From Climacteris rufus (taxonomy: Eukaryota; Chordata; Aves; Passeriformes; Climacteridae): 64,000 nucleotides of DNA. The stretch covers positions 2,590,980-2,654,979 of the forward strand of contig VZRZ01006827.1 of the NCBI GenBank assembly GCA_013398175.1. The letters are read 5' to 3'. The position numbers and the translations under genes were made by a program. The notes below the pieces were generated by a model. That model was not told the DNA's origin, searched no databases, and saw only the letters and a list, made by a program, of their open reading frames with translations. Below, piece after piece: positions 12,401-24,400 of the stretch (the first letter of the stretch is position 1; each line of letters starts with the position of its first letter).

Positions 12401-15400
12401 NNNNNNNNNNNNNNNNNNNNNNNNNNNNNNNNNNNNNNNNNNNNNNNNNNNNNNNNNNNNNNNNNNNNNNNNNNNNNNNNNNNNNNNNNNNNNNNNNNNN
12501 NNNNNNNNNNNNNNNNNNNNNNNNNNNNNNNNNNNNNNNNNNNNNNNNNNNNNNNNNNNNNNNNNNNNNNNNNNNNNNNNNNNNNNNNNNNNNNNNNNNN
12601 NNNNNNNNNNNNNNNNNNNNNNNNNNNNNNNNNNNNNNNNNNNNNNNNNNNNNNNNNNNNNNNNNNNNNNNNNNNNNNNNNNNNNNNNNNNNNNNNNNNN
12701 NNNNNNNNNNNNNNNNNNNNNNNNNNNNNNNNNNNNNNNNNNNNNNNNNNNNNNNNNNNNNNNNNNNNNNNNNNNNNNNNNNNNNNNNNNNNNNNNNNNN
12801 NNNNNNNNNNNNNNNNNNNNNNNNNNNNNNNNNNNNNNNNNNNNNNNNNNNNNNNNNNNNNNNNNNNNNNNNNNNNNNNNNNNNNNNNNNNNNNNNNNNN
12901 NNNNNNNNNNNNNNNNNNNNNNNNNNNNNNNNNNNNNNNNNNNNNNNNNNNNNNNNNNNNNNNNNNNNNNNNNNNNNNNNNNNNNNNNNNNNNNNNNNNN
13001 NNNNNNNNNNNNNNNNNNNNNNNNNNNNNNNNNNNNNNNNNNNNNNNNNNNNNNNNNNNNNNNNNNNNNNNNNNNNNNNNNNNNNNNNNNNNNNNNNNNN
13101 NNNNNNNNNNNNNNNNNNNNNNNNNNNNNNNNNNNNNNNNNNNNNNNNNNNNNNNNNNNNNNNNNNNNNNNNNNNNNNNNNNNNNNNNNNNNNNNNNNNN
13201 NNNNNNNNNNNNNCTCGGGCCGCCGGCGGGGCCTTGCTCGGCGCCCGGCCGCTCACCTCTTGTGCCTCCGCAGGACCCGCAGGGCCCCGAAGCGGCCCAG
13301 TTTCGCCTGGCGGCCGGAGAGATCCCGGAGGTGCCCTTCGGCCTCAGCAGCAGCGCCGCCGTCCTGGCTCACTACGGCGTCTCGGCCAACACCGCCGCGC
13401 TGTTCCGCAGGGTGCGTGGGCCCGCGGCGCCGCGTGCGGGGCGTCACGAGCAGCTCCCCCGGGAATTCACTGCCAGGGAAAATCCGGCATCCTCCGCTGC
13501 TGCGGGTGGGAGAGGCTCTGGGAAAAGTGCTTACAGCGGTAAAAAGCCTAAACTGCATCCCTCCTCAGAGACCGCCGAAAATAGGCTTGTCACTGGCAGT
13601 CAGGCTTCCTGCCCCCTCGGAGCACATCTGTGTAGCTCCCGCCCCAAGGAGGGCTTTTGCTTTTCGGTTGCGGAGTGCCTGTCATTGAGACATGGAGCAT
13701 TTATTACACCTGATAAAATTTTTCTATTTAAGCGTTTGCACTTAAATGGATCTGGTTCAGCACGCAGTGCTCTGCAAAGACCAATGCCTGTGTTTCTGCC
13801 TGACCTGCCTAGAGCTCGGCATTAACTTGGATGGGGTTTCCGTGGTTTTGGAAAGGGTCCTGAGACACATGAAAAGGATCTAGAGTCCATGCTACAATGG
13901 ATCAACACAGCAGGCTTGATATCAAAACTTGGCAAGTGTCACTTCAGGCAAGCAAAACTGTCTCCCAGGGTACAAAGCTTTTCCATCACGACAGAAAACA
14001 GATCCAGACTGGCTCCCTGCAGTTAAAAGATGATCTGCCACCCTACACTGTGGTTTGCAGACTCATTCCCTAGATATGCTTTGGGCATTAGAAACCTTGC
14101 TTTGGAGTTTCTTAAGAATGGATGCTGTGCCAGATCAAATCTCTGTTGACTCCAGCTCTAAGTGCTGGTGCCTCACTGTAGCTATGCTGAAATTTAAGGA
14201 GATGATACTGGGAAGGGCCGGTACTTGCTGCAAGAGTACCAAGAAAAGCTAAGAACAAGTATTCTACAAGAAAAGCTAAGAACAAGTATTCTACTAGTTA
14301 CATCAATTTCCTTGTGTTGCCCCTTCTCACACAAGCATGGCAGTTGGAAACTCCAGAGGTAGGTGTGTCTGAAGAGGAAAGGGGCTCGAGGTAGCACAAG
14401 ATGTCCTAAAAGCCAGTGACGTGTTGTGTCACCAGAGCTCAAGGTGTTTGTGGTGGGGGTACACACTGCACATTCTGGGGAAACTAAATATGGCAGCTTG
14501 GGCAAATTCTAGATCCGGGGTGTACAAAGATTGGACAAAGTCAGTTTGTTCTCTTTTCTTTCTCATCATTTCCTGCACCATGTTTACCACCAACATTATC
14601 CAAATAATTCAAAAATAATGATCTAAGAATGAGCAATAGGTAGGCAGGTCCTTTTTTTTTTTTTAACCTTTTATTTGCTATGTCCAGATGTTGCAATTTC
14701 AAGCAACACCCATTTCAATTTTGTTTCTTAGTCATTGTGGTTTTCTTCCAAAAATATTGAAAAGATCCTTTGTTTTTGCACTGTGTCAGATAGTGAGGAT
14801 AACTGCATTGGGAGGGTATTTGATTAAAGAAAGGGGTTAGATTGTTGGAATTTGTATTATATTTAATATTCTTTGTTCGGACTCCAGTTTTTGAAACTGA
14901 ACTCTTGTTTAATAGGAAAAAAACCGGCCAAGAAAATAATGCACTAGTTAGGTTGAAATGTGGTTGACAATTCACTTGTCTGACTGTCAGTTTTTCTTAA
15001 ATTAACAGACACATTATTTTTCCTTTTATCCTGTGCTGAACAATGTGTAGGAGTAAGGGGTCAGAGATAAAAAGGAATTTTAAAAGGACGGATACAGGAA
15101 CTTGGAATCAAATACTGATTTGAAAAATACAAAGATGCGTCACCAGGATAGAAGTGAATCAGAGGCATAAATTATTTCTTTCTTTGCCTTTACAGAGTAT
15201 GAAACACTTAACAATGCTTAGAAGTTTAAACCATAATTACAGTAGTAGGAGGGACCGTGTCAGCTGGTGAGGCTTCTTTGTATATAGTGGAAAGAAACTG
15301 ATTTATTCTAGTAAGGAATCCTGATAGACCTAAAAAGAACATAATTAACAGATGCTAACAACCTAATTATATGGAGTGATAAAGACATTTTGACTAGAGC

Positions 15401-18400
15401 GTCAACTATTAAATGCAGGCTATTTTCCAGGCTTATTTTCTTAAAAACATAAATGTTGAGTGCAGATTCAAGATGTTATTATCCCCAAATGGAAATCAGA
15501 TGTTTTCAGAAGCCCAAGAAAGTCAAGAGGAGACTTTCCGTAGAGTCCAAGGTGTTTTAGATTGGTTCCCAAGGCCTGTCTGATCTCACCCGCCCAGGTG
15601 TTGCACTGTTCTGATTTTATTTGCCTGAGCACAGCTGCCCTTTCATGTTGTTCAGGAGGAAAATCTGTGAGAGGAACCAGGCCACACAGTCTGAGAAGCA
15701 CCAGCTTGTGTTGTCAGACAGGGTGGGTGATTGGCATCAAAGACCTTGCCAATGACCACAGAACAGCAAAAATGACTTTAGATGTCTGCACACCACTGGA
15801 AAAACTAACACAAGCACTTTCAGAGGTTGCACAGATGCAGAGAATAAAATTTGGGGTGTGCATGTGTCTCAACCCCAAGAACCTCATTCAACATATGTAT
15901 CAAGGTCTTCAAATCCCAAACTTTGATCCTACTTCATGTCAGAGCCCACTGTCCCCATGGCTTAACTCAGTCACATCCTGGAGTCATACTGAACAGAAAC
16001 TCTGACCTTAAACTCTGATGGTTTAGCTATCATTCAATGATTGCCTGCTTTTTCTCTGTTTACCAGGTCATGAAAACCTCAATAAAATCACATCATTTTG
16101 GGGGGGGGGGATGTGTGGGGAAGTGTGGGGAGATGTGTGGCAGGATGGATTTTTCTCTAAAGCTGAAATATGCTGGGCTCTTTTTTTTTTTTTTCCTGCT
16201 GTACTGGAAGAAAAATCCTCTTTTTATTGGAGAGATTTCCTGCTTGCACAATGTTTCCAGGAATTCCATACAGGTCGATGCCAATGTTTATTACTTGTAG
16301 AAGAAACAGAATAAGCAGATGAAGATTTTTGAAAGGGATATAAAGCCAATATTGATGTGAGGAGTTAGACTATTTAATGACCTTTCTCCACAATGCCTAG
16401 AATAGTCTGTCAGCTAATCCTCCTTGTCTCCAGTGCATCAAGAGCCGATAGTGTAGGGATGTCTGGAGTCCTAAGTGATTTCTATTATACCATGAGTTTG
16501 CCTTGTCCTTGGGACACTTGCGAAGGCTGGGGGATCCTTATCTCCAAGTGCAGGCCGGCCTCTGTAGGTTCTAGGCCTCCAGGAGTGGTGGTGGAGAGGT
16601 GGGGATTATATCATGGGGGAGAGAGGATGGTGGTGTCCTGGGGTGGGCATCTCTGTGGGTGAGTGCCATCAGTGGTATGGAGGAGGTGCTGAGAGGAGAG
16701 GACAGCTGTGACTGGAGGTGTCTTTGCATGTCTTCAGGTAGACAATGACCGGAGGGATCTGGATATGAACAAAGATGTTGATGCCAAAAAGCTGACTCAT
16801 TTCGTTCGGATGAATGAGCTCCGCCTGGTGACAGAGTACAACCCTGTGGTAATTACCAGCTCCCTGCAGTCCTCATCCTTGCACTTGGCCTTCTCCTCAT
16901 GGGTGTCCTCTGGCCCAAGTTTGCATACCCAGACGTGTGTGAGGGTTGTGGTAACGGTGTGGATGGGGTTGAGGAAGCCACGCAGCAATTCACTGCTGCT
17001 CCATAAGTGGACTGGAAGCAGATTTGCTGGGGTGTGAGTATGGTGGGAGAGGAAGGGAGTCATTGTGGTTCCTTTAGCTTTCCTGTAAATTTGGGGTATG
17101 GATGGGGAGAGAGCTCCATTTCTTTCAATTCCTGCACGCAGTGTTGCTTTCTCCCATGGACATTTGCCATGTTATGCCACGCCTGCAGAGCCAGCTCAGA
17201 CAGAATGCCCTCTCTTTGGCTGAGAAGCCTTGAGAAACATGGAAGCTCAAATGACCTGCTCCCAGAAGGCAGGCTTTTCTGCATCACTCAGCACACGGGG
17301 CTTGAAGTAAGCACAGATGCTTGAACACATGTTCAGGAGTGGGCTGGGAACTTCCCAAGCAAAATTTTTCCCATCCCTTCTCTCCCTTACTCCAGAATTA
17401 ATCAGTTCAACAACAACAACAGCAACCATCAAAACAAACAAGCTAGCAAACAAACAAACAAACAAAACACACACACACAAAATCAGGCTTAGAATGCTTC
17501 CATATTGGCCATCTGCATTGGCTCACCCATCTGACTGGCAGCAGCAGGGTCCCAGTGCTGTAGAAGGTGATCAAGGATTTCAGTTCCTCTGAAATCTCAG
17601 CTGTTCCCTGGGCTCATCGCTGTGGAGTCAATAGGTCTTAGAAGCCCCAATGGCTGCAAGGCTGAGACGTTATCGTTGCTGATGGGGTATTTTATGGCCT
17701 TCTGGATGGATATAGCAGTGCTGACCAGGCTCAGTTTATGTCAAGTAAGAATGGCCCAACCTGTTTCAGAGGTTCACCTTTTCAAGCTGAATCCAAGGAT
17801 CATCTAAGAGGACTGACACATTCTCCAATTCAGTTGCAGCCCACCAGTAGAGAATATTTTGTTTTGAAATGTAAAATTTTTTCCCCCACAATGAAATACT
17901 GTAGGAGTTTGTTTTCTTCTTTAATGGAAAAAAAAAAAAGGGGATTTGTTTTTGGTTTTTCATCTTTATAAGGGAAAAATATATTTTAAAATTACAGAAT
18001 ATTTCTGGGGACTGCTATATCCTTCCCCACTGGCCTAACAGCTCTTTGAGAACACCCAAGTTATGTCAGCAGGGATGTTCTTGTTATCTTTACAATCTCC
18101 CAGACCTTCTGAACCCTTGGAGCCCCCATTGGATCCTTTTGCAATTCATTGGATTATGGCTCTTTCTTCATGCATTTCTGCTGATGCTTTGGGTTCTCAC
18201 TGCATGGTGTCCCGTTTGGCAGCCAGGCTGTTTCCCTGACTGAGGGTTCCTCAGCTGTTCAGCTGGTCCTCTCCACCCTCACTGGCAGTACAGATGTTGT
18301 TTCAGCTTTTTTTCCAGAGCCTCTAGAGCACTATCAAGGTGCTGCAATTAACAGTGCCTCGTGCAGTCTCTGGCCCAAAGCCCTTCCAGCTTCCCTAAGG

Positions 18401-21400
18401 TAGCTTGGTTTTTCATAAATATTTATTCCCAGTGCATATGCTGTTTGCATCCAAGAATGCCGCAGGTCAGCAGAGAATGGGGTCACATGGATCGCACCGA
18501 GTGCTGCCAAGAGTTTCTCTCCCCATCCTGGGGCCCTTACTGTTTCTCCCACATACTTCAGGCATTTTTAGGCAATGTTTACCCTGGGGGCTTTTCAGGA
18601 CAGTCAGATGTGATCTGGCCATGTTGATGAGCCCTGCTGGTTGCTCTTGCACAAGGTTGTGTGGACCTGCACACCTTTGTGTGGAGCTGCTGGAGGAACT
18701 GCTGTTAAGCCCTGTCTGCTCTCACCCCAGCCTTGTCATGGGGCTTGGTGCCAGTTGGCTTCACTCTCTCCTTCAGCCTCTCCCATGAGGTCCTCTAATG
18801 TTCTGCAGCTCTAGTTTGCATCCCCTCTACTCTCCCTGCCTCAGCTGCACACCATCAGAAAAGTGAAGGGATACAAAATGTCTGATAAACATTATGCTGA
18901 CAGCAGAGTCCCATCTGCCAAAAACTAGATGCTCTGCAGTACAGGGCCATTGCCAGCATGCACTCCCTGACCCCTTCCTTCTAACTCCTGGAGCATGTGA
19001 AAACTTTCTACTCCCATTGGCAGGGAGCTGCACAGTCTGTGCCTCTGTGGTTTTGGTGGCACAGGGGAGGTAGCAGGTCTGGCCCCACTACTGTTTAATT
19101 TGAGGGAGAGGCTGCAGGCCTGCAGGAAGTGGGTGGAAGGAGAAGTGAGATGATGAGTGAGCGGTTCACGGAGATGGTGTGGTGGCTCCTTGGGCAGTGC
19201 CAGTCCTGTCTCCTCACAAAGGGCCAGTGTGTAGTGCCCACTTAACCCATGCCCTGGGTCTTCTCTCAGTGTGGGACTGCAGGGGCAATTTTCACCCTCA
19301 GCACCCAGGAGTGCCCAGGCCACTGAGTTGCTGAAGCTCTGAGCTCAGTCCCATCCTGTGCACAGTGTAACACTAAAGAAACACTAAAGGAAGAAAATAT
19401 GGACAAACAGTGACCTTGACACCACAAATCTTTCCCACTTTCTTGCTCACATTTCACACAGATGTTGGACCTCAGCAATTTAGGGCACCCTTATATTCAG
19501 TGTTTGCTGGCCTTGGCTCTTTGCATCCTTGCTCTAGTTTTCAGCTTGCTGTATTCTATTCTACTCCTAGTCCCCTTGCTTAGTCACTAGCTATCTTGAG
19601 GCCAGGGATGAACCTTTGTGCTCTTTAGATTCTCGTCTGGAAATAAGCAAAGCCAGGAGGTTAAGTGCTTCTGCAAAGAACCCAGATTGGATGCCTCCTG
19701 CTTTAAAGAAACCTATCCTACTTGTGATGCTGATTTGCAAAGAAACCTCAGCTGAGCCACGCAGACTGATGTTCCTCTGACACTGCATCCAATGCAGATT
19801 GAATGTTCTCAATCTCCTTGCCTATGTGTGTTTCTCTCTCTGTGCTGGGCAGACAGCAATAGGTGTGATGCAGAGTTCACTCCAGTTTAACCTCCTCCTC
19901 ATCACAGACAAGATGTCCCCAAAGCACCCTGAGCGAATGCGCAAGTTTCGGGCAGCAGCAGAGCTCTTCAAGGGGAAGGTGAGTCCAAACAGAGAGAAAG
20001 AGGGGCTTTTAGGGAGGAAAAAAGAACAATGATTTCTGCCATGAATGGGGAGGGCATAGTCTCCTCTGTGAATTATGAGAGCAAAGGTCAAGTAGAAGGA
20101 AAAGAGGATTATGTGGATAATCAAGTGGACGGGTTGGTTCTGTTCACCTTTTGCCAGTTTGCCTCCTCGTGGAGAAAATATCCTCTGTATCCTACTCCTC
20201 TTCTCTCTTGGTGAAACACTGTGGGGTATTTTGCTTTTGGTCCAGTTTTGTTCCCTTTTACTGGAAGATGACACACAGCTGCTGCACTTCAGTCTGACAA
20301 CAGTTGCATTCCACTGATGTGAGAGGTGAATTTGTATATACAGCCTGCAGGATGCCAAGGAGCCTTATATAAGTGACCAGATAGCAAATAATGTCAGTGC
20401 TTCTTAACCCTTAGACTTCTGGGTGAATCTTGGGGAAATGGCTATTTTAAAGGAGTTGCAAATTGATTTCTTAGATTTTCCACAGTAAGGTGGTGAGATA
20501 GATGGGGTGTTTCAGAGAAATTTTGCCTGATTCCCATCTCTCTGTGAACAGAGCTCCCCAAATAGTAAATCATCCTATGGCTGATCCTCTGCCAGCAGCT
20601 GGATTACAGTGGAATTTGTGTCCAAGGAACAGAGGAATGAACTGGCAAGCTAAGGAGGATTGGGAGCAACAGGAAGGCATTTGGGGCAAGGGAGAACAGT
20701 AGATGGGAGGCAGCAGAATATCGCAGCAGTAGCAAAAGGGTGATCTGAGAGGCAGGAAGAGATCTTCCTCTGAGAAGTGTGGAGCTGGAGAGAGTTGGGA
20801 TTTGATAACGAACATCTGCATGCATCTGTTTGTGGTACTGAAGGGACAAATTAGAAATCAAGTATATCCTCACCTTCAAATTCAAGGGCCACCTCAGAAC
20901 CATGCACTCTAAAAAGTCTTGTTTATGGCAGGACTGCTTGGGACCTTGACATCTTTCCTACCCCCTGGCAAGAGAGTAGGCAGAAACTATGCATCATAGT
21001 TAAAAGATCACTTCAAAAGTGCTTTTCTTTGATGAATATGTAGTTATAAAAGAAAACTCATTTATCTGTAAAATTCCCTTTGTCTCTTGTGAGATGTGTA
21101 TTAAAGTGGCACCATTATTAATGTTCTCCATGAGAAGCAGAGTCTGATACAGGTCTCCCCCAAGAAGCTAACTCTTGTAACACAGTGCTGTTCAGCATCT
21201 CTATCCTTTGCTGATGCAGCTGCATCTAGTTCTCGTGTGACATGCCTTGATCTGAGAAAATGGCAATAGTGTTCCTAGAAATACTTCACAAAACATTGAA
21301 TAAAATGTTGTACTGAAGTTTAGATAATTTATGAATTCTCAGCAAGCCAAATCTATTTTTTTTTATTTGTGCAGGCAAGTTTCCCACCAGATCAGTCTAG

Positions 21401-24400
21401 AAGTTTGCCAGAGTGAAATATAAACACTAAAGATGTGGGGATTTGACTAATTATTTCCACTTTACTGCAGTGGTAATTGAGGACACAGCGATGAAGGGAC
21501 ATAGAATCTATATAAGTTGTTTTTCCCAAAGGAGTGGCACTCTGAGGAGCAAATTGTGTTTTGGACTGCCCTCCTAGAAAGCAGCAAGGGAGTGCTAGGA
21601 TCCCTCTGTCTGACTTTTAGATCTGGATAGTAAGGAGTAAGCAGAGTGATATGCCCACTTAGGTTTGTCTCCATTGCTCTGTCATGTAGAAAGACATGAA
21701 TTAGTTTGGGTATCAGTAGCAGCCACTGCACAAGACATGAAAATCCCTGCTGGCTAATTTTCCTAAGTGAAGTTATGTGTTGTCAGGACTACCAAGTTAA
21801 CTGAGGTTTACTTCAAAAGAAGTAAAGAATTGAGTAGATGTTGCCTTTTTGTGGCTTGCAGATTGTCTGAGAACAAATGCAAGATTCTTGATTTGAATTT
21901 TATTCAGGATTACCAGTGAATAATTCATATCCTATGAGATAGTGGTGAAAGGCTTGTTTGTGTAGTGGGGTTAGTGCTGTCGGTGGTTTGAGCAAGGAAT
22001 CATGGCTGTGCAGTGGAGAGGTGTTCAGGCTCCCTGTGAGCACGTACCACTGCATCCAGCACTGCCTTACAGTGACTGCAGTGCCAGAACAGAGTGGGGA
22101 TACTCGGTGTGTGCTGCAGTGTTTCTACCAGCCAGTGCAAAACACAGACAGAGCCTCAAAAGGGTTCCCAAGCAGAAGAAGGGGCACCTGTGTGACAGGA
22201 TCCTGTCACACATCTCTGCTGCACTTGGATGAAAGAGCAGTCCTTGTCATTGTCATCACCAGTGGAGGCAAAAGAGAAACTTGTTGTTTGAATGGAGAGA
22301 TGAAGAGGGACTGCTGCTGCTGCTGAGTGACTGACTCCAAGGAGTGAAGAAAACCACAGAATCATGGAGTCACTTAGGGTGGAAAAGACCCTTAGGATCG
22401 TTGGAGTCCAACTGTTAATGGATCATGAGGAAGAGATTCACATTCCAGTTTCTGGATTATGGTCCTTTCATCTCTGGTTAATGATATTTTCACTTTTGCC
22501 TGAGAGGAAGCTGGATGGTCCACAAGGCAGTGTGGTGAGGACTGTTATTTGAAAACAGACTGAACTGCACCTGGAGCAGCAGTGAGTGCCTGAAGGAAGT
22601 CTAGAATTCTGTAGATTTTATTGTGGAATCTGAGTGCTATAAAATGTTGGAGAGCAAAATGCAAATAGTAGATGATGCTAAGCCAGCATAAGCTGACAAA
22701 AAAAGATGAAATATGGCAGTTTTCTAGCAGACTTTAAGAAACAATTGTGGGTGGATAACAGTGAACAGAGTTCAGAGCACTGCAGCTGCAGGAGTGAATC
22801 CACCAGCCTTCTTGAAAAGTGATCCCACTGCAATCAAAGATGTGCTTATTTGAGAAAGTCCTGACAAGAGTCCAGGCAAAGAAAGGAAATGCACTGGAAA
22901 GGAAATGTCAGTGTTTGCATTGCTGAGCCAAACTAGCATAATCATACTCAGTTTTCTTTCCACAGTATCAGAGTATAACATGATAATTACAGCTGGTATA
23001 ACTCATGGGTGTTTGCAGAAGTCTCAATAAGGTGATGTTGGGAATAACAAAAACAGCTTTTGCTGCAGCTGACGTAATTAGTTTCCAATGTCAAAATGAT
23101 TTGGATAAAGATGCTTATAAACTCCGTTTTCATTTACATGTAGGTCTATTTAGAAATATGTTCTGAGAAACTCCTGGTGTCTTTCAGGAATTCTTCTATG
23201 GAAATGAAAAGATGATGCCCTTTCTCTTGCAGACAGTCATTCATACACTTTTTATTTTTCTTGTCAGACATTGATGGCTCTGGAACTAAAAGAGATAATA
23301 TTTAGAGATGCCTGTTTTAGCCATAAACAGAGGAGCCTGTAAATATGGATTTTCTGTGTCATTTAATAGATATCTGAAGTAAAGTTGTTTTTATAGCTGG
23401 CTTTTTTTTTTTTTTTTAATTCACGACTGATGTTTTTGTTTTGCTTTGATGTACTATGATGTAAGAAATGACTCAAACTTCATAATCTGATCTTTTTGCT
23501 TATACAAAAGAATGAAGACTACAGTTCTCTGAAGGTCAAACACTGCATATGAAGCTTGATCATTCTTTCTGTTTGTCCTTGTTAGAGAAAAAACTAAGCA
23601 GTGTCAAATTGGTTTCTACCATTGCAGTGCTACTTTCAACTTTAATTCCTTGGGCAATAACATAATTCCATGTCTTAATATCTACAAGGAACTCGATGTT
23701 CTAAAAGCACTGGGCTAGGAATCAAGTTGTCAAGACACCAAGACAGCACCAGTGTACAAAATTTCCTGAAAGGGAGCTTATTGCGGGTGACAGTGCACAG
23801 ATAATGTCATATGTGAAGGGGAGGTTTTGTGCCGGGAGTTCTTCATTTATGCAGGATACCCTTCACTGCCTGTAGCAGCAGGTCTCTGAACACAGACAAG
23901 AAGATTGCTTCAAAATGAAACAATTTCTTGGCAATTATTTCAGGATGAAAAAACCCCAACCAGCTATTGTCCAGGATCATATGAAATGGAAAGCGAACTT
24001 TCTGTTTGGGATGGAACTAACTGGTTTCTAGCAGTGATGTGAGAGTTGTCATTAAAAGTGGGATTTGTTTTGGTGAACTGTAGCTTTGGTAAGTCATCTG
24101 AGTAAAGGTTTTAGGCTCTTTTCAGCACTGAAAGAGAAGGACAGGCATATCCTTCCTTCTCTTCTAAAATAGGTGGAATAAAGTGCCTGTCACTGTTGAT
24201 TGTAGAGGTTACGTAGATGAGTGGCTGAGATGAGAGTAGGATCTGGATGGCAGAAGTTAGGCAGTGTGAATCCTGCCTCATGGTCGATGTAATTTTCCGT
24301 GGTTGCTGCATTGATTCTTTATGATTGGAGCTGACTGGGAATCTCAGAACAAAATAAATTCCTCCTGAGAAAATGCCAGTTCCATGAGATGGCATCTATA

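Larger units (their letters stand above)
9868..13273 (+). other. ERP27 intron 2 with TG repeats and an assembly gap
   Basis: This intron holds two TG-rich microsatellites, an 829-base run of N, and a moderately CpG-rich block at about 10785-11240. No coding exon could be recognised in it. The sequence just before exon 3 is very GC-rich. Confidence 0.6.
13412..16737 (+). other. ERP27 intron 3, no gene seen
   Basis: About 3.3 kb, GC-rich at its start and AT-rich after 14500. It contains a 27-bp tandem duplication (14241-14294), a T run at 14652-14664 and a run of 11 G at 16100-16110. No coding exon or RNA gene was recognised. Confidence 0.5.

Noticed and set aside
12111..13825. Very long open frames of 365-525 codons on both strands
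   Set aside because: They run through 829 unresolved bases (N), so the frames are artefacts of the gap.
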